Source: Populus alba
Taxonomy: Eukaryota; Streptophyta; Magnoliopsida; Malpighiales; Salicaceae
Reading direction: 5' to 3'
Assembly (NCBI RefSeq): GCF_005239225.2
Contig: NC_133295.1
Span: 13,144,001 to 13,208,000 of the forward strand
Length of the DNA: 64,000 bases
Shown here one piece after another: positions 49,905 to 63,600 of this stretch. A model generated the notes under the pieces. The model ran no database searches, was not told the origin of the DNA, and saw only the letters and a list, made by a program, of their open reading frames with translations. Within the stretch, counting starts at the first letter, position 1, and the number at the start of each line of letters is the position of its first letter. The translations under genes were made by a program, and so were the position numbers.

Positions 49905-50558
49905 CTGAAAGAGCACAATATTGAAGGTAACTTGCCAAGTCCAGGAAACTGAATTAGTAGATGAAAGATGCTCACCAATCATATGAACGCAAATCATAGA
50001 AGGATGGGCTATGTTAGCAATATCTTAAAAAGTTGTAGTCACTTCCCGTCATTTAATCCTTTAAGTTACTTTTTCTCTATATCCCAGGCAATCGCTTTGT
50101 TCAATGAAGTAGTCATTTAACTAGCATTAATCTTCTGGAGTAAAACTGTAACAACTTGAGATTTGCACGAGTACAGAATGCAAGTGGTCACCTAAGAAGA
50201 CGAGGTGAAGGAACGCATCCTGAGAATGTATACCTTAATTGATTCTAGTGCTAGAGGGGATACAAGATTTTTGATAGTCCATGAGAGAATAAAACTAATT
50301 CTCATACGGAATCAAACTAATTCAGGACAGTTTTGGGAGTTTTATAACTCATGCATATCATATCAGTTAGATGAAGTTTTTCCTTCAGGTTTAAACTATT
50401 TCTGCAGTCATATTACTTGCCCATCGAGTGCCGCTAGTCTCCATTACCGGAGCATGCCAAGGAGAATTATAAAATTTCACAATTCATCAAACAGAAGGCT
50501 AGCAGTACCTAAGCAATTTAATCAAACCCTTGAGATAAATGAAAGATTGACAGTTTAA

Positions 50559-51625
50559 CTTATAAAAAAACAGAAAAAAAAAACCTTAGAAAAAAGGCAT
50601 GTTTCAGGGCCTAAATATTGGTCCGACAAGCTTGTCCGAAGGAAGATGAGGCCTAGCGTGGGGCCCTACAAGGTAAGCCTATGCTCCATGTTTTCTTGAT
50701 TGTTTTCAATGTTTAAAGGCGGAAAACATGTTGTCAATGGTTCAGTTTTCGACGATCAAGAGGTGGCTGGAAAGTTGAGGCAGGAGATGACCCTTTTTTA
50801 AATATATTTTCATCTAAAGTACCTAATAAACACATTAATAATTCTAATAAATCAATTTTTATCTTAAAAAACCTCTATACTAGTTAAAAAAAAAACTAAA
50901 TCAAATTAAAAAAATAAATTCTTCTCTAATTGATATGCTGTTGCCGGTGGATGAAAATTCAAAAACATCACAATAAACACCCCTCTAGCCATGTTTGGTA
51001 GCTAGAATGTGGCCAGATCAATCACTCTCAATCTACTCCCTGATTTTTCAACGACTCTCTCTCACCTTTCAAAATGCAAGGACTAAAACATAAAAGAAAT
51101 AAAGTTTAGTACTAAAATATGAAACCCAAAAAAAGACCAAAAAAGAAAAAAAGTAAAATTATAGGGACCAGAGTGTAATTTTTCGTGCCCAAGTAAGAAA
51201 AAGGCTGCGTTTGTTTGGCTATGTTGATGTTGGTCCCTCGTGTTTTAATTTTCTAAAAGTGATAGAATCAAATTCTATTTTGCAAATCTGAGGAGCAATC
51301 TCTGTATTTTATGGTGTATATAGAACCATGTCAGGATGCACATTCACCCGTCAGATCGAAAGAAAAAAAGAAAAAGAAAAGAAAAGTGAGATGGCTTTTA
51401 TATATGGAGTGGCTGTGAGAAAATCTCTCTGTTTCCAGTTGATTCTCTCCATACATTTTACCAACATGGATTGGTTGGTTTATAATAAGTTCAATTATAA
51501 TTCAATGGGGGCAATAAAATGACAGATCTTTTACATGATTTACCATTGCAAAATGCATTAAGATTAGGTGCAAACATCAACCGTGCAAATTGCGAGTCTT
51601 TAACCTAAGAACTACACACCAATTT
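50559..51625. other. junction spacer between copies E and F
   Basis: Similarity to the intron of B/C ends at about 50558 (after CAGTTTAAC). The next 730 bp are unrelated A/T-rich DNA. From about 51290 the sequence matches the downstream flank of copy D (about 39010-39417). No gene. Confidence 0.65.
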
Positions 51626-54600
51626 CTATCGCCACCTTGCCTTCATTTTTGCCACCAGCGCCATTATCGCTGCCACCATTTGCGGTCCTAAAAAACTTAA
51701 CGCCTCTGGCTTTGCAGCTATCCCATATGTCATGATCATCACTAACAGCACTAACAGCACGAAGCTGAACACCTTTTTAGCTTGCTTACGAGCTTCCTGA
51801 GGAAAATACCAAGCATGACATGTTAGGGTGCTAGTTAGATTCAAGATAAGAAACTTCAGTTGGAAAATAAAACATGTTATGCGATTCTGAAACAGCGCTG
51901 GTGCATTCCATATAGATATTAGTTTCTGTTCAAAGTTCAGAACATGGTCTAACAAGGTTACTATAAAAATACAAAGCAATTCATGATAAGGTACCTGATC
52001 GGATGTAGCCTTGTTCACTATAATGTTATGTCTGCTTTGAACTGTGTCCATAGTGCCTTGCACTGCACTGGTGTTAGAAGCGTAGCGTTTGGGGAAACCT
52101 GCCTCATATTCGATTCCTATCAGAAATCACTTTGATGGATACATGCGTGTGTTTTGAATGGATGAATGTATATATAGTGATGTGCGTACACCAACTATTA
52201 CCTCTTCCCATGTGTTGGAGGCCAGGGGATCAGCAGCTGGAACAGCACCCATGAGAGACGAAGACAGTACATTCTCAATCTGATCCGCTGTGTTATCTAA
52301 GCGTATGGCCGCCATGACTGCTACAATTTTCAAAGACTGAAACAAAATAGCCATGAGAGACGAAGAGAGTTTTGTCTTTATATTGCTTCTCCAAGATGTG
52401 TTTTGTTTCTATTCTACATCAATTTTCTTATTTGTTTTTTTGCTCTCTTGTCCTCCATCAAAAGTGCAAGCAATTAAACATGCTAGCAACCAATTATTAC
52501 AAAATGTAGGCATATTACCGCAGAGAGGGCTCTCCTTTCAATTTCTTCAATGTTTTGTTCCGGAGTCCAAACCCTAGGCGTTGAGTTTTCATCATGATTG
52601 AAAACCTTTGCGAACCTGGGTTTAATTAGATGAATTAAAACCCTAGGATACGATCCACAGCTTTAATGAGCAGAAAAGCAATTGAAAGAAGGAAACGGAG
52701 AAGCAATTAAGAGAGCACTCCACCTATCCTTCATGCGCGTCAAAACTCTTCTTGTAGCTGCAGATTTTCTTGCCTTTCTCTTCACCACACTTCTTGCATT
52801 CTCCTTCAAATATCCCAATCTTGTGTCAATTTCGGATCTGGGCACCTCGAAATCAACATGAGCGTTTGAAAGTTCTGATTCAGCAACGTCAGTCTTGCTC
52901 GCAAGAAGATTTCTTACTGACGCCCATGTATCTGCCTCACCAGCTTCAAATAAGGATTGTACTTCATCAGCAAGCACATCAGTGAATTGTTTCTGCATTG
53001 GAATAACATTATAAGATTGGGTTGTTTTATTGAGCAGAGTGATATGCTTAGATCAAGGAGCAGTAACGGATTGCATTATCAACCGAGGAAATTACCACAT
53101 ATTTTGCCATCATTTCTGACAGCATATGGCGACGAAGTTTTTCCCTGACTCCCGAAACATTCCACCCACTCAGTCTTATGAAAGCATCTGAGACAGGATG
53201 ATGAAGTATTTCACCAAATTCAGGAAGCAAAATTAGTAGATCACACAGAACACCAAGCATATGCAAGCGATTTTAACACCATAGCGGGATGGATTCTAAT
53301 AGCAGCAACAGCTTCAGTAAGTTGCAGTGATGCCCTTTACTTTGCCCATTAAATTGCTTTTTTCGGCCGTTTATCTTAGCCAAAGAATTTCTTAGATGAA
53401 GTATCATTTAGTTAGTTTCTGTGAGAACTAAAATAACTCGAAAAGATTGAGAGTTCAGATAGAGAGGACCAGTTGCTAAGACCCTAACCAAAATCAAACA
53501 ATCAGAAATGGCAGACAATTCAGATTATTTCCACAGAAAAAAGTAAAGCTTTAAAACATAACCTATGCACACATTCATTGAGCCAAAACCTGCATTTATG
53601 CTATAACTGTCATCAAATGTGGCCTTCGCCATTCAGATCCAACCAGTTATCATTTGGGGCGATGCTTTTCATATCCAAGCCAAAGCAGAAATTTGTAAAA
53701 ATGAATAATTATAGAAAAGTAAAAGAGTTTTAAAGCTTGGCATTCTAGGAAAAAGTTAAAATTTTATCCATTGCAGAGCAAATAAAAATAAAATCTTTTA
53801 TGCCAAGGGATGTTAGTTGTGCCTAAAGCACAAACTACAAATATCAACTCTTAAGAATCTAACTCAATTCAAAAGAATTGAATAATGCCACAGAATAAAA
53901 TCTTTTTGCTAGTTGGAGTCAAAATACCTTCACATCCTTTATCAAATTGAAGGAAGCAAGATTGAGCACAGGTACGAGCAGAAGCAACAAATCCTTCTCC
54001 TCCGTTCAGTAACTGTTCTAGACTAGTTTTAAAGCTTTCAAGCGTGTTGGAATACAAATGTTCCAACATGGTATCATAAGCATTGCGTACCACCTACATT
54101 TTTGTTTAAATAAGAGTATTGTATTAAGGAACTAAAAGACAGTATAAAGTTATGAATATGGAGACTATGATATTCACAAAGAAGAGACAGAGGAAAAATA
54201 AAAAAAGGGTTGGCAAAAGAAACAAATACCAGGTTCACATCACTAGAGCCATATATCCAACATCAAAAGAGAAGCTTTTATTCAGTTTCGTAATGGGAAA
54301 AGGTTGGTTGAAAAATCAAAAAAGAAAAATATACACACTCGAGCCTTACCTCCAATGCTTGTGACTCCATTTGCCGCCGTTTTGCATTCCGTACATCTTG
54401 GTCAAAATGAATCACCTCCGTGTCATATCTGTTAAGAAAATACAAACAATTAAGAGATTCTGAATCATGTTGAACAAGAAGCATACTCCAAGACTTTATG
54501 TGAAGCTAGTTGGCAGCTTCTAGCTAGAAGAAACTAGAAGCTAGCTGGCACCAATTGGTGCCAACTAAGTCAAAGATTGTAGGCACCGAATTGGTGCCAG

Positions 54601-57600
54601 CCAATTAAATCAATATTGTAGGCACCAATTCGGTGCTACAAGATGACTAAGGCAAGGAAGCTTGCCTATAAATAGGCAGTGCATCCTTGCCTTATGCCCA
54701 ACATCACAAGAGAGAATTAAGAGAGAGCAAGAGGAGAGTGAGAGAGGGAAAATAATCCCACAAAATTGTGAGGTATTTGTGAGAGAGTAAGTGAGGTGTT
54801 TCTCCTAATAATAGAGAGATTCTTAGTTGTTCTCCTATTATTTGAGAGAGGTTGTAATTCCCACATTACTTAGTAAAATCCTTCTATACTTGCCCGTGGA
54901 CGTAGCCTAATTGGGTGAACCACGTAAATTCTTGTGTGTCTCATTTCTCATTTTTGCCTTTTGTCTTGTCGGGTTTGCATGCCAGTATCCTAACAGTGGT
55001 ATCAGAGCCTTCTTGGTTGGTGTTGTTAACACACAAAAGTTAGTCGTGTATACGGTTACTATTCACGTCTACGGCACTATTCACCTATACGGCACTATTC
55101 ATCCATACGGTACTGTTCGCTTACGTTACTGTTGACGTATATAGAAAGTCAATGCGGTGATTAAATACAGTCTAGGAAGTTCTGTCTAAGGAGATTGGGT
55201 TTTAAGCGGGACCGTTTGTGACCCCTCCAATCTTTCCTGGGAACTTACTTAGTGAAGTATTATTCACACGATACTATTTCTATATACGTTACAGATCTGT
55301 GAAACGGTGATAGCTGAATAGATCTCGGTGAATACAATGGCAGCAAAGTACGAGATTGAGAGGTTCAAGGGGAGTAATTTCTCACTGTGGAAAATGAGAA
55401 TCAAGGCAATCTTGAGGAAAGACAATTGCTTGGCAGCAATTGGGGATCGGCCCGCGGAGATCACTGATAATGCAAAATGGAATGAGATGGATGGCAATGC
55501 TATTGCTAACATACATTTAGCATTAGCTGATGAAGTATTATCAAGTGTGGCGGAGAAGAAAACAGCTAAGGAGATATGGGAGACTCTAACAAAGTTATAC
55601 GAGTCCAAGTCTTTGCACACTAAGATTTTCTTAAAGCGGAGACTTTATACCCTTCGAATGGCAGAAACCACGTCGGTGACTGACCACATCAACACAATAA
55701 GAACTCTATTTTCACAACTCACTACGTTGGGTCAGCAAATAGAGGAAAATGAACGTGCAGAGCTTCTACTTCAAAGTCTTCCTGATTCGTATGATCAGCT
55801 CATTATCAACTTGACCAATAATATCCTCTCAGACTATTTAGTCTTCGATGATGTTGCAGCCGCTATCTTGGAAGAAGAAAATAGGCGCAAAAACAAAGGA
55901 GACAGAAACAGTTCAAACCAAGCAGAGGCATTATTGGTGTCAAGAGGAAGATCAACGGAGCGTGGCTCCAGTGGGAGTCAAAGGCAGGGGAGGTCTAAAT
56001 CAAGAAGTAAGAAGGCTATGAAATGCTACAACTGTGGCAGAAAAGGGCACTTCAAAAAGGATTGTTGGTTTAAAAAGGGTATAGAGAATACTGCAGAGTC
56101 ATCAAGACCTCAAGGATGTGTTGCAAGCACCTCAGAAGATGGAGAGATTTTATATAGTGAAGCAGCAACAAGCTCTACAGATAGAGAAGAGCTCACTGAG
56201 GTCTGGCTTATGGATTCAGGAGCAACATGGCATATGACCCCTAGACGAGATTGGTTCCATACATATGAACCTATCTCTGGAGGTACAGTGTTCATGGGTG
56301 ATAATCATGCTGTAGAGATTTCTGGCATTGGCACCATCAAATTGAAGATGTATGATGGCTTAATTCGTACTATTTCAGAAGTGCGACATGTGAAAGACTT
56401 AAAGAAGAATCTTTTGTCTGTAGGACAATTTGATAGTCTTGGCTGTAAGATCCGAACAGACAATGGAATCATGAAAATTGTCAAAGGCGCGCTGGTGGTT
56501 TTAAAGGCAAGAAAGACAGTTGCTAACATGTTTGTATTAATGGGAGAAACGCATCATAGGGCAGAAGCATCAATCGCATCAGCTAGTCCTGCAGAAGAGA
56601 AGACGATGATGTGGCATCAAAAACTAGGCCACATGTCAGAGAAAGGTTTAAAGGTTCTCTCTGATCAGAAGTTACTCCCTGGGTTTACAAAGGTTACTTT
56701 ACCCTTTTGTGAGCACTGTGTTACAAGCAAACAACATAGGTTGAAGTTTGGCACGTCAACAACTAAGAGCAAATGCATCTTAGACCTGATTCACTCTGAT
56801 GTTTGGCAAGCACCGGTTGTATCCTTAGGAGGAGCAAGATACTTTGTATCATTCATAGATGACTTCTCCAGGAGATGTTGGGTGTATCCGATTAGAAGGA
56901 AGGCAGATGTGTTCGCAGTTTTTAAAACCTTCAAAGCGCGGGTAGAACTTGAATCTGAAAAGAAGATCAAGTGTTTGAGGACTGACAATGGAGGAGAATA
57001 TACCAGTGATGAATTTGATAACTTCTGTCAACATGAAGGTATCAAAAGGCAGTTCACAACGGCATACACTCCACAACAAAATGGAGTGGCAGAGCGGATG
57101 AACAGAACTCTATTGGAAAGAACAAGAGCAATGTTGAAGGCTGCAGGTCTAGAAAAGTCATTCTGGGCAGAAGCAGTCAATACCGCCTGTTATGTAATAA
57201 ATCGATCTCCATCTACTGCAATTGAGTTGAAGACACCGATGGAGATGTGGACTGGAAAGCCAGCTGATTATTCTCGATTGCATATATTTGGAAGTCCTGT
57301 GTACGCGATGTACAATACTCAAGAGGTCAGCAAGCTGGATTCAAAATCCAGAAAATGTGTATTCTTGGGGTATGCTGATGGAGTGAAGGGGTATCGCTTG
57401 TGGGATCCCACTGCCCACAAGGTAGTCATCAGCAGAGATGTTATATTTGCAGAAGATAAAATGCAAATGGAAGAAAATAATAGCATTTTAAAGGAGACTA
57501 CAGAAGTCCAGATGGAAAATACTCAGAATCATACTTCTTCTGAAGCTGTACCAGAGCATGAAGAACAAGAACAAATAGAGTCTGAAACTCCTGAAGTTCG

Positions 57601-60600
57601 ACGGTCAACTCGTGAAAGAAGACCACCGGCTTGGCACTCAGAATATGTTACTGAGAGCAACATTGCATACTGTCTTCTAACAGAGGATGGAGAGCCATCA
57701 ACTTTCCATGAGGCTATCAAAAGCACAGATGTATCTATGTGGATGACAGCAATGCAAGAGGAGATTGAAGCTCTGCACAAGAATAACACGTGGGATCTTG
57801 TTCCGCTACCACAAGGAAGAAAGGCCATTGGCAACAAATGGGTTTACAAGATCAAGCGTGATGGCAATGATCAAGTGGAGCGGTATCGTGCAAGATTAGT
57901 GGTGAAAGGATATGCTCAGAAAGAAGGAATAGACTTTAATGAGATATTTTCTCCTGTGGTACGACTTACTACAATCAGAGTAGTCTTGGCAATGTGTGCT
58001 ATATTTGATCTTCACTTAGAGCAGTTAGATGTGAAAACTGCATTTCTTCATGGAGAACTTGAAGAAGAAATTTATATGCTCCAACCAGAGGGTTTTGCTG
58101 AAACAGGCAAGGAGAACTTGGTTTGCAGGTTGAACAAATCTCTATATGGTCTCAAACAGGCGCCGAGGTGTTGGTACAAGAGATTTGATTCCTTCATAAT
58201 TAGCCTTGGGTACAACAGACTCAGTTCAGACCATTGTACGTATTACAAGAGGTTTGAAGAAAATGATGTTTTCATCATTCTGTTGTTGTACGTGGATGAC
58301 ATGTTGGTAATAGGCCCCAACAAAGATCGAGTCCAAGAATTGAAGGCACAGTTGGCTAGGGAGTTTGATATGAAGGACTTGGGACCAGCAAACAAGATTC
58401 TAGGGATGCAAATTCACCGAGACAGAAGTAAGAGGAAGATTTGGCTTTCTCAGAAGAATTATTTAAAGAAGATCTTGCGACGCTTCAACATGCAAGATTG
58501 TAAGCCAATTTCCACTCCACTTCCTGTTAACTTCAAATTATCCTCAAGTATGTCTCCTAGCAATGAAGCAGAGAGGATGGAGATGTCTCGAGTACCGTAT
58601 GCATCAGCAGTGGGAAGTTTAATGTTTGCCATGATATGTACAAGACCAGACATTGCACAAGCAGTGGGAGCAGCTAGTCGATACATGGCAAATCCTGGTA
58701 AAGAGCATTGGAATACTATTAAGAGGATCTTGAGATACATCAAGGGTACCTCAGATGCCGCATTATGTTATGGAGGATCAGAATTTACTGTCAGAGGTTA
58801 TGTTGATTCAGATTTTGCTGGTGACCTTGAGAAAAGAAAATCCACTACAGGCTATGTGTTCATAATTGCAGGAGGAGCTGTGAGCTGGGTCTCTAAACTT
58901 CAGACTGTTGTAGCATTATCCACAACAGAAGCTGAGTATATGGCAGCTACACAGGCTTGTAAAGAAGCAATATGGCTGAAGAAACTTATGGACGAGCTTG
59001 GGCACAAACAAGAGAGGATTCTTTTGTATTGTGATAGTCAGAGTGCCTTGCATATTGCAAGGAATCCAGCGTTTCATTCAAGAACAAAACATATAGATGT
59101 TCAGTATCACTTTGTTCGCGAAGTGGTGGAAGATGGAAGCGTGGATTTTCAGAAGGTTCATACAAAGGAAAACCCAGCAGATGCTTTGACCAAACCAGTC
59201 AACACTGATAAATATATATGGTGCAGATCCTCTTGTGGCCTAGCAGACACGTAAGCAGCATGACGATGGCAAGTATTGACAGGATAGAAGAGTCACAGAT
59301 GATCATGTGTGAAGACTTGATTAAATCATCAAAGTCTTCAAGTGAGAGAATGTGAAGCTAGTTGGCACCTTCTAGCTAGAAGAAACTAGAAGCTAGCTGG
59401 CACCAATTGGTGCCAACTAAGTCAAAGATTGTAGGCACCGAATTGGTGCCAGCCAATTAAATCAATATTGTAGGCACCAATTCGGTGCTACAAGATGACT
59501 AAGGCAAGGAAGCTTGCCTATAAATAGGCAGTGCATCCTTGCCTTATGCCCAACATCACAAGAGAGAATTAAGAGAGAGCAAGAGGAGAGTGAGAGAGGG
59601 AAAATAATCCCACAAAATTGTGAGGTATTTGTGAGAGAGTAAGTGAGGTGTTTCTCCTAATAATAGAGAGATTCTTAGTTGTTCTCCTATTATTTGAGAG
59701 AGGTTGTAATTCCCACATTACTTAGTAAAATCCTTCTATACTTGCCCGTGGACGTAGCCTAATTGGGTGAACCACGTAAATTCTTGTGTGTCTCATTTCT
59801 CATTTTTGCCTTTTGTCTTGTCGGGTTTGCATGCCAGTATCCTAACACTTTAGGCACATAATGCTGACAATTGGTTGGGAATTTTAAGCAATCAAAGGCT
59901 ATGAGCACCCGAGTTTAACAATCGAGGAAATCAAGTTGGATATCACACTGATGTTGGATGAATATTGAACATGGTACCACATGATTGTAGAGAATTGACA
60001 CCACCTACTTACTGTGAAAGATAGGTTTCCAATGTAGAACCGAGGGCTGCTCCAAACCCAGATACTGGACCAGCCCTCTTCAACGCCAACCAATCCTGTA
60101 AGGAATCAATTTAGTCCTGTCTGATATTCACTAGTTGAAGTAACATTTAATGATGGAAAGAGAAAAAAAGAAAAGTTAGATTCAATTAAGTACATCAATA
60201 TCAGTAGTAAATTGTCTGAGTTTCTCCTCGGCAATTTCTTCACATCGAACAGTAGCGACCATCACCTGAAAAACAAAATGGAGAAATATATTCACATGAA
60301 ACCCTGACTATATATATTCATACATGAAAAAGGCTCTTATAAACCTTAAGAGCAGGGAGATCTAGATCCTTGTTATCTTTTATGGTTTTCCATATGTTCT
60401 CTGCACGGATAAAAAATCCTGAAGCAGGTTCAGCTTCCCTCTGATCACCAGTGAGACCTCCTGGAGAAATGAACCGCTGCCTTAGACGAGCAACCTGTAA
60501 AAAACATCATATTAGGCTACAAGCATGGAATTCCAATTTGTAAGTGTCAATGATGTCAAATTTTTTTTTTGTTAAAAAACATTATATAGATTATATTAGT

Positions 60601-63600
60601 TATGTCACCAACACTCTGTAGTGGGTCAAATATTTTAATTTCTTATAAAAAAAATGATATATAAAGGTTTTTTTCAATGCATTTATATTGTTTAAAAAGA
60701 GGCTCTCTAAACAAAATAAAAAAGAAAAGGGATATTAATCTAAATATAAATATTTTTTTTGAATCCCCCTCATCAAAAGAAACAATTTAACACAAATATC
60801 GTTTATTTTGATGGCCTAAATCGACGTCAACGACATATTTCTCTCTGTGTCGTTGAAATTGACGACCTTTGCTCCCTCCTCTCTCGGCTAGGGACAAAAA
60901 AATAACAAAATAAACTTTTTATACCAAAATTGAATTTAAAAAATATTGAGATACCAAAATTATACAGTCTAAATTATTTTTTAAGTTAAGGATCAAAGTG
61001 CATGTTTTTGAAAACTTATGGCACACCATCCATGTTTAACGTCCTTTTTATTTAGGTTTTTTTTTTTTCAATCTCATCCTTTCATAAGAAATTAAAATCA
61101 ATTGGTTTTCAATTAAAACTAAATTACCAAAAAAAATAAAATTGATAAGGACCGAATTAAAAAAACAAAAAAAAATCTGCACAATGTATCCCTGTAATAT
61201 GTGAGAGGATGAACAATAAAATTATTTACAATGAAAAAAACTTTGTCCTTTAGTTTTATACTTAATAGTTAATAAATTATTGAGTCCTCATCTAAGGCAT
61301 GCGCCCGCACACACTGTGTTAGGGATTTGCCTAGAATCTTAAAATAGAATTCTGTAATTCCAATAAGATTCAGAAAACATAAGAAAAAATTGGAAAATTG
61401 AATACTCCACCGGAGAAGATGACACCAAGATTCAAAGAGAGAGCAACACTTCAATCCAAAAACTAGTTACACTCATATTTTACACAAGTTCAATCAACCT
61501 CAAGAGCAATACAAAGAGTGGTTAAATACCATAACATCTCATATTCACGAAGAGAGAAATACTAAAAGATCCCAAAAGCTCAATAAACACTCAAAGATAT
61601 ATCTCAAAGCCAGCATCAAATTCTTTGACATTTAGAAAGCCAAAAGAAATACAAAAATACTTAAAGCTCTCCGTTAAATAAATCTCTCAATCAGGAAGCT
61701 GTACTTCAAAATGAAAATATCGTTCAACATAACTCCTTAACAAATGACAAACAAACAATTCATGAAAAATACAGGTGTTTGGAAGTGTGGTAATAATTGT
61801 TTTTTAAAGTGCTTTTTATTGTAAAATGTATGAAATTTTTTTATTTTTTAAAAATTATTTTTTGACATTAAAATATTAAAATAATCTAAAAACATCAAAA
61901 AAATATTAATTTAAAGTAAAGAAAAAAAATAAAAAAATTTAATTTTTTTTAAAAATATTTTTAAAACACAAAAATAAATAAAACTTTTGGTTCATATGAA
62001 AAAGCACACACCGCTGTAGAACTCCATCAAAAATCCAAACGTCTCTTAACCCTATCTCTCTACATATTGGTTGTCACAAACTATAGACCACTATTTGCTT
62101 TCTTTTATACTCATTAAATCCAGACAAACCACGAAGTATAAAAGTTCAGCACCTTATGCCCTAAACAAAACATGACTAAAATTGGAGATAATACGGCCAT
62201 GTCACACACTTGTTAGATTCATGCAAAATCATTCAAAAATTAAAGACAAAAATCTAACATTATCACATGACCTGATAGTCGTTGTCCCCTCATCATGCGA
62301 TTTACTCCCAGTGTTCATAAATCACTCTATATGTTACATGACCAGTCAAAGCATAATTAAGTGTAATATATAAGCATCAAGTGGTTTAGTATCATGTCTA
62401 GATTGATTATACAGTTTACAGTTACTTTTTAAATTAGCAAAATAAATTAAAGAGACGGATTAGTGGACTTGAAGCAGGCACTGTTAGGTTTGTTGTCATT
62501 TTTTGAAAACCAAGAATGGACGGCATCGTCCATTGACAAAGAAAATGAAGCAGTCAATGAGGGCTACAACTTCCAGCAAGCTAGGGAGAACCTTGATTCG
62601 AGAAAAAAAATAACACAGAAAACTCTAGAAAAACAGAAATGTTGAACTTAAGTTTAGATAATTTATAAGTTGCTATTCTTAGTGTAAAGCTACCTGCTCT
62701 TTGAAATTCTCCTCTTCATAGTCATAGCTAGTCAAAGCAGCGATCTCCACCTTCATGTCAATTAGTAGGAAGTAAATTGAGTTATATTCCAATTAAACAA
62801 AATATTTGCATATGAAGCATAGATGTCAATGGCATGAAGATGGAGATGATAACTTACGCACATTAAAAAAATCACTGAGAACAACACTCCTGGAAGTCTC
62901 AGGTTCAGCAACAGAATCCCATATCTGTAGAGATTGTGACTTAATGCTGGAAGAAACAAACAATTGACCCAAAACGATAGGGGCATAAATTGAATATAAG
63001 TAATATGCACAGAAGTACCTTATCTATATCTTCTTTGAGAGCAGTCTCCAAATATTCAAATGGAGTCTACAGAGACAATAAAAAAAAGGGGGTGTAGATT
63101 CAGTATTGGACCAAATGATGCATTCAAAGAATGGAACACAGGGTGATTCGTTTCTTCTTTGAAGGACATAAATTCCATACCTTTAAGTGATCACGTATAA
63201 CAAATAGCAATGTTCTTTTACGGGGCTTGAATAGACGTTTCATGACCTGAATGCAAGACATATAATAGATTATCACACATAATATATAAACCTAAGACAA
63301 GCAACGCTCACCATAGCCAAACGGTTAGAGTGTGTGCTCTGCTACCAAATTATGTTAGGTGCAATACATCACACACAAGGCTTAGTGAATGCAGCAGAAC
63401 AAGCTCTCAGTAAATACAGCTAAACACAGAGGCTGTCATTATTTATGCATATTCCTCTATATAATCTAAATCGGTTATTAGCTTCTTCTAGTGGTAAGTT
63501 TGTACAGCATAAAAACTATTTAGGGGTAATGCAGATTGCTTTTCAACATGACGCACCTGGAAAACTGTTTTCAAAAGAGGTCTGCTGGCTGCATGTTCCA

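Larger units (their letters stand above)
54499..59847 (+). mobile_element. intact Ty1/copia LTR retrotransposon
   Basis: 5,349 bp with two 497-bp LTRs that differ by a single base by eye (G at 54516 against C at 59368), primer site, uninterrupted gag-pol frame, purine-rich tract before the 3' LTR (AAGTGAGAGAA, 59340-59350) and a 5-bp target duplication. Domain order is gag, protease, integrase, reverse transcriptase, RNase H, which defines copia. The near-identical LTRs and open frame indicate a recent insertion that may still be competent. It lies in intron 12 of copy F in antisense orientation. Confidence 0.97.

Noticed and set aside
54547..54636. CRISPR-like spaced repeats
   Set aside because: Only three palindromes within an LTR of a plant retrotransposon; no array and no cas genes.
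55328..55336. Earlier start for the copia polyprotein
   Set aside because: The codon at 55328 is GTG; the first ATG in frame is at 55337 and fits the usual gag start.
62463..62645. Short plus-strand frame in copy F intron 9
   Set aside because: Intronic, matches only the corresponding D intron, no domain and no conservation as protein.
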